Assembly (NCBI GenBank): GCA_015179045.1
Contig: WHUZ01000008.1
Coordinates: 1,178,001 to 1,242,000 of the forward strand
Direction of reading: 5' to 3'
DNA: 64,000 nt
Source: Kalaharituber pfeilii
Lineage: Eukaryota; Ascomycota; Pezizomycetes; Pezizales; Pezizaceae
Shown: positions 1-10,999 of the stretch, one piece after another
Numbering within the stretch: position 1 is the first letter of the stretch
Layout of the letters: every line of letters begins with the position of its first letter
The notes under the pieces: model-generated
Told to the model about the DNA's origin: nothing
What the model saw: the letters and a program-made list of their open reading frames with translations, nothing else
Database searches by the model: none
Program-made: the position numbers and the translations under genes

Positions 1-1322
1 CATACACTAAATACTATATAACTATCCTCAACTACAGATCTTTGCACTCTCAAGTGACTATAGAAGAAGGGTAGCTCACCTAAATGATGGTAGGATAAGT
101 CGCTGTGGATATCTGTAGCCTAAAAGCAGTTACCAAAATATCCGAAAGTGCCGGAAGTGCTAAAGGCGCCAGTATGTCCTGCTGCACACATAATATACTC
201 CACTGCAACCAATATACCACTCTAAAAGCAGTATTTCTATGCTCTTGATATAATCAATAGTGTTTTATATAACTAAAGTAGTAGATATATGATGAACCAA
301 TTCTTTAATTGCTATATTCTATCAGCAAGCACAAATTTATACCAATTGCTGCTACTTCAATATCAGAGTACCATTACTCTCAATAGACCTTGTCCTGAGT
401 GCTCTACATATGCTAGTCCTCTGCGTAGCTTATATAGCGCTCATTTATGTGACTGCGATGCCAGCGCCGGCACTCTCACCAGCACCGTCGCTAGTACTGT
501 CAGCTCATATATCACTTGCATATGTGCATCCACTGACTGCCCACCGTATGGTTGTGGTGAACCTATAACAAGACACTAACCACCCTGACAGAAGTTCTTG
601 CAGCTAATTATACCTATGAGGTCATTATCGGATAGTATATATTCAGACACAATTCCGCTTATTATATTACTATAAGAAATACTAAATTTTTGTTAGTATT
701 GCTCCCTATATTATTCTATATAGATATATATGGCAGTAATACTATTATTCTTACCTCCTCTATCAACTATGGTATATGCTATCAATGTTGATATAGTAAG
801 AAGTTTATTTCATCAACTAATTTTGTCAGTTAGGTATATGCTATTATAGCCGTCAGGGTACTTCTATACCAGCTAATTCTGCAGCTATATACTATCGTTG
901 GTATAGATACCTATCAGGTCTACGAATCCTATTATCCTACTAGAGGCTGTCGTACTCATGAGAGTATTTTTCCTAGCAATTAATACTATCAGTCCTGAAA
1001 TATACTATACTATTCTTGAGGATGTTTTCCTAGTAGCCAACACTCCCAATTATATTACATACTATCGTAATCATAAGAGTAGTCTTATAACTATTAATCC
1101 TGTTATTTTTAGTATATGTAGTTGCTTGTTGCAAGTAATAGAAGAGCATATTGGAAGTTTTGGTACTTCCGGCACTTTCGGCCATTTCAGTGACTGCTTT
1201 GAGGCTACCGAAATTCGGAGCAGCCTTATCCTATTACCATTTAAGTTAACTATCTTCTTCTATAGCCACTTGAGAGTGTGAAGAGCTATAGTTGAGGAGA
1301 GTCATATAATATTTAGTGTATG
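1..1322. mobile_element. Non-autonomous DNA element with long terminal inverted repeats (may extend left of window)
   Basis: Positions 1 to about 165 match the reverse complement of about 1158-1322 over their whole length, at roughly 80 percent identity by eye. Both ends begin with CATACACTAAATA. The arms share landmarks such as CACTCTCAAGTG and GAAAGTGCCGGAAGT. Many arm differences are transitions. The roughly 1 kb between the arms is AT-rich, and its short open frames (289-579 and 958-1281) resemble no transposase I know. The left end coincides with the window start, so a target-site duplication cannot be tested. Long-TIR Mutator-like or fold-back elements look like this; the superfamily is inference. 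Confidence 0.75.
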
Positions 1323-2140
1323 CTATCCTTTGCTATGCAAGGGGGGGGTAAAATGCTATACTTTCTCTGCATATTATTGAATTACAAAAGATGTATATAT
1401 AGTGTGGCCATCAAATAACCTCCAAATATTCAGGTGCACCTGCTGTATATTCTGCAATTTACCTCATGTTGCTAGCATGCCTGACGCCGAAGATATTGCA
1501 TGTAGAAGTTGTACGAGGAGGAGTGCCAAGAGATCGGTCACTAATAGGTGCTCGGTCACTAATAGGTAAGCGACAGTAAATTCGATGCACTAGTTTCACT
1601 ACTTTTGGTCCTTGTCATGCCAATCAATCATATCAAATTTGTAACGTACATATTTACTTGTGCAATTGTACTCGCCTACTACGAGACTGATGAGACTGTA
1701 TAAGTCCATATTATATTGACTGCTAGGACTAACTACATCATCTAATAGTTATGCTATTGTTATTCTATGGTAGTACTTTATAGCTCGCTGCTCGAGTATG
1801 CTTTAGCTATGTCTACTCTACCAGCGGCTGCATAAATTCATGATGCATTGACCTTCTTTTCAAGTACTGTAATTGTAACGGCGGACGTGGTCTGGGGCCC
1901 GCTCGCTATACAATATCCCGTTACAGTAATAAATAACTTCGAGAATGTTCTAGTAGATACAAGGACATTGAATAGATGTGCGCTGTTTCCGTGCCTGAGA
2001 TATATGCACTGGCCATTACTTGAGGTCAGGAATTTGATGTATACAAACCCTCTTGGCTGGACGCCACACAGTGAAACTAGTGCATCGAATTTAGCGAAGT
2101 TTCACCCGCCCAAGAGATACGAGAGCAAGCTAAGAGGTAA

Positions 2141-2719
2141 GGGACTAAAGGGAAATGAGGAGAAGGACAGAGCAGCGAGGGGTTGGCACATTCCTACAGT
2201 ACCCAGACGAAATGGTCACAAGGCAGGTATGCGTCAGTTAGTTAAGGCACAACGAGCGGAGGAAATAAACAGACTGGGACTGAGCTACAGACCTCTACAA
2301 AGGCTGGGCTTCAGAGTATGCACCCTGGCTGGCCTGCTGGGGTGCATAGGCCTGCAGACTTGGAGTCATGAGATAGACAAAGCGGATGGGCCAGAATGCA
2401 GATGGTGTGGAGAAGAGGAGGAAACGGGGCCACACATATGGAAAGGTGTAGAGTATGAAGAAGGAGGTGGCCGGGCGGGCTGGGGGCAATACACCGGCCA
2501 CCGGAGACGAGTGAAGGAGAAGGGGACCCTCTGGTGGAACTTATGAGGTGGATAGGATAGAAGGACTTCCCGCCCAGGGTTGGGAATTGATACGACGACT
2601 TTTTAGTTAAGTAGCATTGATTTGTCTAGTTTACTTATTCACTTGTTTTCCTTTGTACGCAATCTCGCCATAGCCCACGGGGCGGCATGTGAGTAATGAT
2701 ATATATATATATATATATA
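2141..2719 (+). mobile_element. 5'-truncated LINE (Tad-like), ORF2 C-terminus plus 3' tail
   Basis: This 579-bp insertion is bounded by the 14-bp direct repeat AAGCTAAGAGGTAA at 2127-2140 and 2720-2733, a clear target-site duplication. It opens inside the RNase H region (GLKGNEEKDRAARG, compare the family pattern GxEGNExADxxAK). It continues through a conserved RLGLSYRPLQRLG block to a C-terminal knuckle, CRWCGEEEETGPH. The frame ends at 2546. A 3' UTR and tail follow: CTCGCCATAGCCC-acg-GGGC around 2664-2683, then GAGTAATGAT and (TA)n. Non-LTR elements that carry RNase H plus a C-terminal knuckle belong to Tad-type clades in fungi; the clade call is inference. It is a dead copy. Confidence 0.9.
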
Positions 2720-2734
2720 AAGCTAAGAGGTAAT

Positions 2735-2870
2735 ACAAAACCTCTCGGGACGGGCACTTTCTGCCCGTATTCACATTGACCACCGGCCCCTGGTTACGAG
2801 ACTACACCTGCCCCACTTTTGATTGCCTGGTCCCAGCCTGGGCCCCAGCCCGAGTCCGAGCTGGCCATGA
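2735..2870 (+). repeat. Dispersed repeat, inverted copy of 5041-5150
   Basis: This stretch, beginning AAAACCTCTCGGGACGGGCA, aligns at roughly 80 percent with the reverse complement of about 5041-5150. The shared blocks include GGCACTTTCTGCC, CTGCCCCACTT and GAGTCCGAGCTG. Relative to the 5-kb copy it carries an insertion of about 24 bp containing GGTTACGAGACTA, which is the terminal motif of the MITE family seen at 10 and 50 kb. The 5-kb copy lies directly after the possible transposase frame at 5145-5564, so this may be the 3' end of the same element family. Confidence 0.65.
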
Positions 2871-3146
2871 CATCGTCTCATGCATAGCTCATCCCAATAT
2901 AACGCAATTTCAATTTCACCAGTCACTCTACAGTAATATTTGGAAATTACTTCTTTGAGCATAAATTCTAGAAATTGCATATTTTTTCTGTTCTCATGTA
3001 ATTTTTTGGGCAACGTCATATATGCAGGCCTGTCTGAGAAAGTGTTCCTACACAAGCCTCTATATAGTTATTCTCCCTGTTGCTAATTAACAGGGCATGA
3101 TTCTAAGAAAAGCCAATCTTGAATTGAATAGTGTAAATTACTCCAT

Positions 3147-3202
3147 CTCGCCATAGCCCGTTGGGCGGCCTGCGAGTATTGAAATAAAAAAAAAAAAAAA
3201 AA
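3147..3202 (+). mobile_element. Tail-only LINE insertion (family A)
   Basis: An insertion of about 56 bp consists only of CTCGCCATAGCCC-gtt-GGGCGGCCTGCGAGTATTG and a poly(A) run. It is flanked by AAATTACTCCAT at 3135-3146 and (AAA)TTACTCCAT ending at 3212, a target-site duplication that merges with the A-tail. Hairpin stem GCCC at 3156-3159 pairs with GGGC at 3163-3166. No coding part of the LINE is present. Confidence 0.85.
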
Positions 3203-3834
3203 ATTACTCCATGGAGGGAAAATTCAACCTCACTAAACACATTTAGATTTTATGGTATGAGTTTGCACGATTTTGACATGTCTCACTTGTCGAAATAACA
3301 TTATTTTTACAGAGAACTGAGTGATTTACCTTTTAGTAAGTAGAGTAATGTACACCATAGTAATATATATATCCTGTAGGACTGTTCTGGTATCTTCAGT
3401 CTAATCCAGGACACATTGAACTCAACGGCGGTTTACCTCCAGTCTAGCCTCCAGCCGGGTATTAGGTCCAGTATGCAGTAGATAGTGCAGTGTGTAATGG
3501 TGTCAGTAATCAGAAAGAATTACTACTCCGTCAGGCCAAACAAGTATTTGGTTAGCGATGCTTGCTAGCCTTCTCTAATATTTATATTACAGTTCTGCGA
3601 CTACGATACCAGGTGTTGCATATTACATATGTGCACATGCATAGCTATGCGCACACTCCACCTGGGAGATATAACATAGAGGTTCAATTGAAGTAGAGAA
3701 AAGTAGTTTAGGTTAGTTAAAGAACTTAGTTCAACAAATTTACCTGAAGCTGATAAACTATTAACCAGAATATATTTAATTACTCTATACAAGTATATAC
3801 TCCTGAACATACAGTGTGGCTACATCTAGCCTAT

Positions 3835-4082
3835 GCCAATTCTCCTCGCCATAGCCCTCTAGGAAATTGAAGCTATCATATGTTTTTTTTTTTTTTTTTT
3901 TATATCATTACTCACATGCCGCCTGATAGGCTATAGCGAGGTTTTTCTAAATACATATGGACTGCGTGAAAGGAAATTTAAGAGAAAATGCTGTAATGGA
4001 AGGGAAATTTGAGTAATAGGAACAGGGTGGCGGTAAGTGAGTAATGATATTAAAAAAAAAAAAAAAAAAAGAAAGAAAAAAA
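3835..4082 (+). mobile_element. Interrupted LINE tail with a nested opposite-strand tail
   Basis: The 13-bp repeat ACATCTAGCCTAT occurs at 3822-3834 and 4083-4095 and frames this 248-bp unit. Its left part holds the start of a family A tail (CTCGCCATAGCCCT, about 3844-3857). Its right part holds the matching end (GGCGGTAAGTGAGTAATGATATTA and poly(A), about 4028-4082). The plus-strand tail therefore appears split by later sequence. That inserted sequence includes a minus-strand tail at 3883-3941. The outer boundaries are well supported by the duplication; the exact inner breakpoints are not. Confidence 0.7.
3883..3941 (-). mobile_element. Tail-only LINE insertion (family A), nested, with a compensated stem
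   Basis: A T-run at 3883-3901 is followed by the reverse complement of the family A tail. The hairpin arms on the plus strand are GCCT (3921-3924) and AGGC (3928-3931) around a 3-nt loop. Both arms differ from the usual GCCC/GGGC but still pair. It lies inside the interrupted plus-strand tail at 3835-4082. A possible 6-bp repeat, CATATG, occurs at 3877-3882 and about 3953-3958. Confidence 0.75.
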
Positions 4083-4255
4083 ACATCTAGCCTATCATCT
4101 AGGAGCTGTGTAGAGCTGCAGAGTATACCTCTATTCACACTCGAATTTTCACTATTTCATCTACAAGACTCTTTATACAGCAGTTGCCCTTGCACTTTCG
4201 CACCTGGACAGATCTCACGCATTTCCCCTCAAAAAAATAAATAGAAATAAAATAA

Positions 4256-4700
4256 AAAATGATGATTAATATTTTGTGTGTCCTCCATTTGCAATAATTA
4301 CAGCTTGCAAACTGTAGAGGAATAGAATCTCACCTCAGATCTCACCACTAGTATTTTTTTCCCACTCGTCCAGGATCGCAGCCTGTATTCCTTCTCCACC
4401 CAAGAAATCTAGGCTTGCAAGCACTATATCTTCTTTTGATAGTGGTTGCATTACTGTACAGCTGGTAACTCGCATTTGACCACTGAAGAGGATAAACAGC
4501 AAGTAACAGCGAAGGTACAGGTCCCTAATAGTACCACCCCTGTACATAGACCTCGTGCATGGCCTCTTCAATCATGCATCTATGCGAAAGTTTATGCTGG
4601 TACTAGCGAGTACCCTCAGATCAAGCGGAAGCTACTCTCAGAATTAGGCGGAAGCGCGATCAGCCTGGCGGAGGCTACCGGTGTCTAGAGCTTGGGGAAC
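4256..4700 (-). pseudogene. Tc1/mariner transposase C-terminal relic
   Basis: Read on the minus strand, positions of about 4385 to 4256 encode AAILDEWEKNTSGEI, an in-frame stop, then LQAVIIANGGHTKY and a TAA stop. The ending, an EEWxxI-like segment followed some 20 residues later by QAVIxANGGHTKY, is how Tc1-like transposases in fungi typically end (family knowledge). Upstream of it the minus-strand frame (to about 4571) carries QPLSKEDIVLASLDFLGGEG but no recognisable DD34-type catalytic core. The copy is truncated and carries a nonsense codon. The upper boundary is a guess. Confidence 0.65.
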
Positions 4701-5040
4701 GAAGTCTCAAGGGCGGTCTCAATGGTCAATTATCAAGGAAAGATCATAAAAGAAGAGTACTCAATTGTCTTGTCTGTGCGTGTTTGGTCTGTCTGATCTA
4801 TCCATATCTATGTCTTTCGCTACTCATACAGTCCTATCTACATACAATTTATGGACCACCTTCGCCTTCCATTCAAACCTACACATCCACATCTCGCTTC
4901 TTAAATATGAGCTCGCTTTCTTAGCATATATACGATCACCATATACTCCTACCGATGAGTGGCGTTTCGGCCCGCATTTACCCTTATTCTTTCCATCGGT
5001 AGTGTGGTTACCACCACACCGGTATCTTTGGGCAATTGCA

Positions 5041-5564
5041 TGGTCAGCTCGGACTCGGACTGGGACTGGGCTGAGACCAGGTGATCATAAGTGGGGCAAG
5101 CGGTCAGTGTGCATATAGGCAGAAAGTGCCTGTCCTGAGAGGTTTTAGATGTAATAGGTGTCTATCTGACAGGGCACTTCAAGCTCAACAAAGGGAAGTG
5201 CTGTTAAAGGTACTAAGTGCAAGTGCCGCTTCTTCGTCCTCCGGAACTGAAGTCGCAGGGCTTCTTGAAGAAAGTGGTTGATTACAGACAATGCATTGCT
5301 AGCCTCATGGCATGAGACTGGTTCATGCGCCTGTGAATTGTCTTGGTCTTGGCCAGCTAAGTCTTCAGCTGTAGGCTCTAGCTGATAAGTTTCAATTAAG
5401 TGATACAATGTCACTTCTTCCATATCCTCAACTTTCTCGTCAGCTAGATCCATACATTCGGTGACCTCAACATTGGCAGTATCGAAGTCTTCAGTTCTGA
5501 AGCTACCTTCTGTGTGCGTGTGTGTGATATCAATCATAATAATGTCTCTAAGAATCGGAGACAT
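5041..5564 (-). pseudogene. Possible pogo/Tigger-type transposase C-terminal fragment with 3' flank
   Basis: A 139-codon minus-strand frame (5145-5564) has an acidic N-half and a helix-like segment, EASNALSVINHFLQEALRLQ. That layout resembles the region after the DDE domain in pogo/Tigger transposases. It ends QIDTYYI, loosely like the PCNA-binding box reported at pogo C-termini, but without the expected leading glutamine. The sequence after the stop is the dispersed repeat also found at 2735-2870. No DDE core or CENP-B-like DNA-binding domain is visible upstream, so it is at best a fragment. The assignment rests on general pattern rather than a clear motif. Confidence 0.35.
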
Positions 5565-5918
5565 CTGCTAGAGGATCCTGGAGAAAGTTGTCTAACAGTC
5601 AGTTAAAGCTCATGATCCTTGCTAGTATTCCCACTATCCATTATGAGAAGTCCAATTACTATGTAAATCCAGGAAATGGGCCAGCACAAATGCTATCCAT
5701 CCAATAATGAAAACATCCAATAACCTACCCTCAGCCCAACCTTGGGGCGGCGAAGTTCATCAAATATGACAGGTTATCCAATTGAGAGGTTTAACTGTAT
5801 AAACTTTTTGCAGGCGGTGTCGATGTTGCTATATTACTGACCAGTCCAGAGAAGCGATTTATCTTGTACGCAAGCTGAATATCCTCTTGCAGCGTGCAAG
5901 AATCTCGTTGTAGGGAAG

Positions 5919-5954
5919 TATACGAGTATTGGTACCAAAAAAAAAAAAAAAAGT
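5919..5954 (+). mobile_element. Very short LINE tail insertion (last ~18 nt of family A)
   Basis: TATACGAGTATTGGTACC followed by about 15 A residues lies between two near-identical segments, 5892-5918 and 5955-5977. Both read GCGTGCAAGAAT..TCG..TAGGGAAG, the first with four extra bases. The unit resembles the terminal part of the family A tail (GCATACGAGTAATGAT) without its hairpin. The flanking duplication is imperfect, so this is an older or less certain case. Confidence 0.55.
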
Positions 5955-5979
5955 GCGTGCAAGAATTCGTAGGGAAGGA

Positions 5980-8820
5980 GAGGTGCCCGAGTACAGCAAC
6001 AATCACCGCCGTTTGTAGGTTAGATACATCAGGTAGGAAGGCAGCAGGTGAGGGAAACATACACATTTCGGCATCTACCTTCATGAACATAAACTCATCA
6101 GATCACGTGAATGGCCAGCTTTTCATTGTGACAACGGGATGGGGATTTTTTTCTATGTAGCTGTGGCGCTGTTAACGGGCACAACCAGCCAGCAAGTATA
6201 TACAGCGAGGAGGGCCTTTTATAAGGCAAAAACTCAAGATGTTATGAGGCCTAGGGGCGATGTGGAATGTAGAGTGTGATATCTATATGATATGTATTCA
6301 ATATGATATAGGAAACATCTTGTCTTAGCCACAGCATTATTTATGCATATATATCATTAACCGGGCTTCACAAAAAATATATACTAAATATTTCAGGAGA
6401 AAAGAAAGAGACCCTGTCCTCTTGTTCACGTGACTGTTGTGTTGCAAAAGTAAGGATCGGTTGGATTGTGTAATACGTGGCCTAGATTCCATAATTGTAA
6501 AACTGCCAATCTCGACAACTAGACTGCGCACAACCCACGCTCCCATTATGAAACATTCAAAAAATTACATATTCCCTAGACCGACCATAGTTTCATATAT
6601 AACTGGCTGGCAGGGGGTCCGTGGCACCTTTGATCATGACTCCAATGGCAGAATCGGCTTCTCACCCATGATAGGCCCCTTCGGCTAGTATGCTCCGGTC
6701 GGGGGTACGTAACCGTACATACTGTACATCGTTAACTTGCTGTCGTGCTCGCAACAAGCAGCTTGAGTACCCAAAGAAAACGAAATATTTCGGGTATCTA
6801 AGACCTGGTACCTACTTACATCCGAGTTGCAACACGGCCCGAGTAGTACTGCCCCGTACATGTGGTTTTAGCCATATACACTGACGTGTTTTTGAGGTCT
6901 CGCCCTGCTGTCGTGTCTGGCCGAGCTTCAGTGCTATGCTCAATGAGCCCAACATTACCTACGTACAACCTGGGCATGATGATGACGCGACTTGCGAGCC
7001 GGGACTGATCTTAAAGCCCGGCATTGAATTTCTCTGGATATATCTTTATTTGCAATGAGTATGCCTGTTTACCAGAATTTACTTGCAAACATTTCCCCAA
7101 CTCTGTATGCAATGTCAGCTCGGTCAGTATACTACCTTAATAAAGCCTCTCAATCTACTGACATCTCAAATAAAGGCACCCTACCCTCTTTCCCGAGGCT
7201 CTATGGCCTTGGCTCGAAACCCACTGAGGAGGGTCGTTATGAATCAGATAACAGGCTTAGAAAAAATTTGTTGAGGGGCTAGTAGTCTGCTGCCTTCAAC
7301 AACACATAGTTGAACACTGCGTTGACGTTTATCCTCAAGCATGCCCCAGGGCGAACGTGTCCTACAGTAGCCAGGGTCGTGGATTCATATTCCGACGTTT
7401 TACTATATAACGTTGTCGTATTGTACTCCATATAAAACCGTTTAGGTATTGTCACCGCGGCCGGACAGATGGCGGCTGGGTGTGGCTCCACCTTCTCCAT
7501 TTGATTATGCTCCCACCATTCATACCGAGAACCTGCCTGCCGGTAGGACTAGAGTAAATGACTTGCCGGCAGTATTTGACTTCTGAATCCCACTTGCAGG
7601 TAACTTATTTTGGTTTCTAGTGAAGTTCCTTCATCTACTCTCATTTCAATTGTTTAAGATAGTTACTAGGACTCTTCGATATATCTCGTGCATGGTGACG
7701 TGTAGCTACCCTTCCACTTTCAAATTTTATTGGGCCTCAATCTCAGTGTCAAAAAAAAAGCTTAGGCGGTTTCTCTGTATTGTTGAGGCATATTTGACTG
7801 AAGTCTTACAACAATTTCAATATATTGAAACTCAAGTAAAATCAGTTTACTTCATAAGCTGATAGAATAGGATACAAGGAATAATTCTATGAGGCGATAT
7901 TAAATTACTTATTTTTTATAATGGTGTTTCTGAGGTTTGAATATAGGGAATTTTGTTTATCATAATGTCCGGGCTTAGGAATCGCCAAAAACAGTATAGA
8001 TTATATTGGTCTAACCAAAAACAAAATTTTTTAATAAAAAGTAGAATGGTTTACGTAGTATACCTCCTACCACAGTGGTTTGTCTAGAACCTGTCGATGT
8101 CTTTCATACATATGAATGGAATTCTTTAGTCCCATGATTATAAAAGTACTTAATAGAAGCAGATAAATAGAATACAATGCTACAAGAAGGGTATCTTGCA
8201 AACTATTATTTCAAAAAAGAACAATTCTCTCACAAGTAATACTTAACAGAACGTCAATAATGTTCAATAAAATAGGGAGGGCGAACACGTTATGTACGGC
8301 ATGCAAATGAAGCAGCCTTAGACTGAACAAAGAAGGGATGCATACATAGATTAGGTGTGCTTAGTTGTCAAACCAAATGTCTGACTACTTCGGTTAAAGA
8401 TGTCCTCGACCATACTACTGTTCTTTTCTATCGCAATGTGAATCAGATAGTGTATCATAGTCTGCCAATTTCCTATAATGTACATATTAATTATACTCTA
8501 AGGTACCGGTGCTTATTTGCTTAAGCGGAGTAGAATGCCATGGTTACGGATTCATCCTGAATGTAGTCTAGTGCCTCCTGAACGTGCCCTTGTTGCTCCT
8601 ATTGGGATCATAGGCAGTGTTATAATTAATTTGCTGGCTGACCGGCCGCATGCCATGATACATACCTACCATTGCAATTGCAACGTAGATCGGGGCAAGC
8701 AAAGTTGCTTTGAGACGGGAAGAGGGTTTTATGCCCTAAAACAACACAGACTTCCTTGAAATACCAATCTAGCTTTTTAAATAGTAATCAAGTGTATGTT
8801 AGTTACAAGAGGGAGTAAAC
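5980..8820. other. Gene-free stretch
   Basis: No open frame here shows a recognisable domain, coding-like exon structure or transposase motif. The longest frames (75-88 codons) are ordinary chance frames with poorly conserved-looking composition. The stretch is AT-rich from about 7,600 to 8,500. I see no RNA gene. Confidence 0.5.
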
Positions 8821-8825
8821 CCTTA

Positions 8826-8887
8826 TAGCCCTGCCGTCGCGAGTAGCGATAAGCGGGGTTAGGTGATATTAAAAAAAAAAGAAAAAA
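8826..8887 (+). mobile_element. Tail-only insertion (family B)
   Basis: CCCTGCCGTCGCGAGTAGCG then AAGCGGGGTTAGGTGATATTA and an A-rich run match the family B tail, including the AAGCGGGGTTA core of the copy at 12,997. The hairpin here is TCGC (8837-8840) with GCGA (8846-8849) around a 5-nt loop, a stem unlike the other copies but fully paired. A short CCTTAT repeat flanks the unit, too short to be decisive. Confidence 0.65.
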
Positions 8888-10005
8888 CCTTATGTTAACG
8901 CGTTCTGAGTATCTCCACGCGCAGTTAACAGCTTTGTCCTCTATATATATTGAACAAATCATGTGTAGAACATATACAAATCTCTATTGATCAATTAATA
9001 TAGTTCATTCTGTTTATACTTATATATGTGGGATACATTTTTCGCAATACTTCTAATATATAATAATGAGAATTCAAGGATGATACTTTCTATGAATGCT
9101 GGTCATTGTTCTGGTACCCAGACGGGCAATGGACGCTGCCAAGAGGTACGAAGACCCACTGGTCATGTGTTTTTCATGGCGCTGTGGTGATACTAAGTAG
9201 GCTAGTCATTTTTGTTGCCATAGCAAAGACATACTTGCTACTATTATTTGAACTAAACAGGTATTTCAGGACGTCTGTGTTACTTCCGGGGTACCAAAAC
9301 GTTTTCTCCTTAAGGGACAGGAGTACTTCTACTCAGTACTTGTTCGGCTCATCAGCGTCTGTGCATAACGGCTTCTGCAGTCAGGGCACAGGTCCGTGCA
9401 AGAGCCTCCTCGGCAGTTTTTATTTGAGAAAACCTTTTTTTTCCCCTGTTTTCATGACGCCACTGAGATTGTTTTTATTTCCCTCCGGCAATTATTAGTC
9501 AATGTAAAGTGATGTCACCAGGCCAACAACATTTCGGAGATGAATGAGGGTTTGAGAGAACACATGAATTGTATACCTATTGGAGTCGATGTTAATTACC
9601 ATGTTGCATCCCTCTGTATATATCCAAACCCAAACGCTTCAATGTTTCAACACATGATACCCTAGCAAAACCGAATTGCTCGGTGTAGAGTAAGGTTGCA
9701 TTTGCGCAGTTTCCTTTCAAACAGTATCATCTGTCGCGCAATAAATTCTTACGGCAGGGACCGCGCCCGGAAGGTGAGTATCCAGGGGTGAGTTTCCTGG
9801 AGTTTCCAGCACTCCCTCTGATGTTGCACGCATGATTTTGTACCAGTTTACTGCATGAGCCAACCAGACAACGATGTGTGCAAGTTCCCCGAAGATCGGG
9901 AATCGGAGGTGAAACGTGGTGGACTTACCCCTGCATTCCAGAACCATACTTTCCCGATCACAATGCAAACAGCTCGGTGCACTTTGTTGGGGTCGTGTTC
10001 ACAAG

Positions 10006-10114
10006 TAGTCTCGTAACCAGACTTAATCAGCGGTCGCATGAAACCTGAGAGGCGCTAGCGGAGCCCAACCAACAGCATGAAACTCCGCTTAGTCAGCGTC
10101 TGGTTACGAGACTA
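10006..10114. mobile_element. 109-bp MITE with 17-bp TIRs and 9-bp TSD (Mutator-like)
   Basis: The termini are perfect inverted repeats, TAGTCTCGTAACCAGAC at 10006-10022 and its reverse complement at 10098-10114. The element is flanked by the 9-bp direct repeat GTTCACAAG at 9997-10005 and 10115-10123. Nine-bp duplications are typical of Mutator-like elements (family knowledge). No coding capacity. A 65-bp relative with its own 9-bp duplication lies at 50649-50713. Confidence 0.92.
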
Positions 10115-10797
10115 GTTCACAAGCTGTGTTTGATGTACGAGACTAGTGTTTGACCACTCAATGCTGCTATATCAAACAAACATAATCTTCCCTGATAAAC
10201 TGAGGTGATTAGGTATGCGAGCAAGCGAGGGTGTTGCAAGAATTGTCCAGCAACAAAATCGGTTTGAGGTTGCGTGTATCTTATGATGGCCGGGAATGAT
10301 GTATTTGCAGTATTCAAATGGGACTACTTTCTTGTTGCCTAAAGTGAAGGCCAAGATCCAATTAGTGTTCACGATAGCAAGGTGTCACGTGCTACCGCCG
10401 GGGCGAAAATAATTGTCAAATGCGGAGATTTTCAGTGTAAGATATTCAGATCTCAAGTGCGAACTCAGTAATTCTTACCGCGGTGCAGTATCATGCCTCC
10501 TCAACGCCGCTTTGGGCTTCCAGCTCTAGAGAAATGGAAGATATGTCGCGGTCGCCAGGAAGTGGGACAGTGCCCAGGAGAAATGACTTTAGAAGACTTT
10601 CTGCAAAGCCTCCGGAAGGTCCTGCTGCCTTAAAAAAAAACAAAAAAAACAGAATTGTTTCCAATCTTTGAGTACAGTGACCCTCAATGCTAGCGAAAGC
10701 GCTCCCGGAAGTTGTTTTATCGTTTTGTATTTAGATATCTCGAATTAAATCACCATTCCGCTAAGTCTATTGTGTAAGGCAGTACTGAGGCCATCTC

Positions 10798-10995
10798 CCG
10801 GGAATTCACTATAGCAAGTAGACTTTACCTGTAGCTGAATTAATTAGTCCTGAAAGGTTTTTCACTTTCACTCTAGCACTTCTTTTCACTATACCAGGGT
10901 CGTTTAGCTGTGTGCGAAACAATCTCGCCCATTCCTTCGCTATAGCCAGTATTCCACTATGACAAGTTTCACTATAGCCGGGTTCACCAGTACCT
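10798..10995. repeat. Degenerate pogo-like repeat relic
   Basis: The motif TTCACTATAGC(A/C) or close variants recurs several times here (about 10806, 10888, 10919 region and 10968). The same motif recurs inside the pogo/Fot1-like element at 57224-57909. No intact ends are visible, so this looks like an eroded copy. Confidence 0.35.
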
Positions 10996-10999
10996 AATC

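Noticed and set aside
9106..9498. 130-codon open frame with hydrophobic stretches
   Set aside because: Starts and ends in apparently non-coding DNA, no conserved-looking motif; hydrophobic runs follow T-rich sequence.
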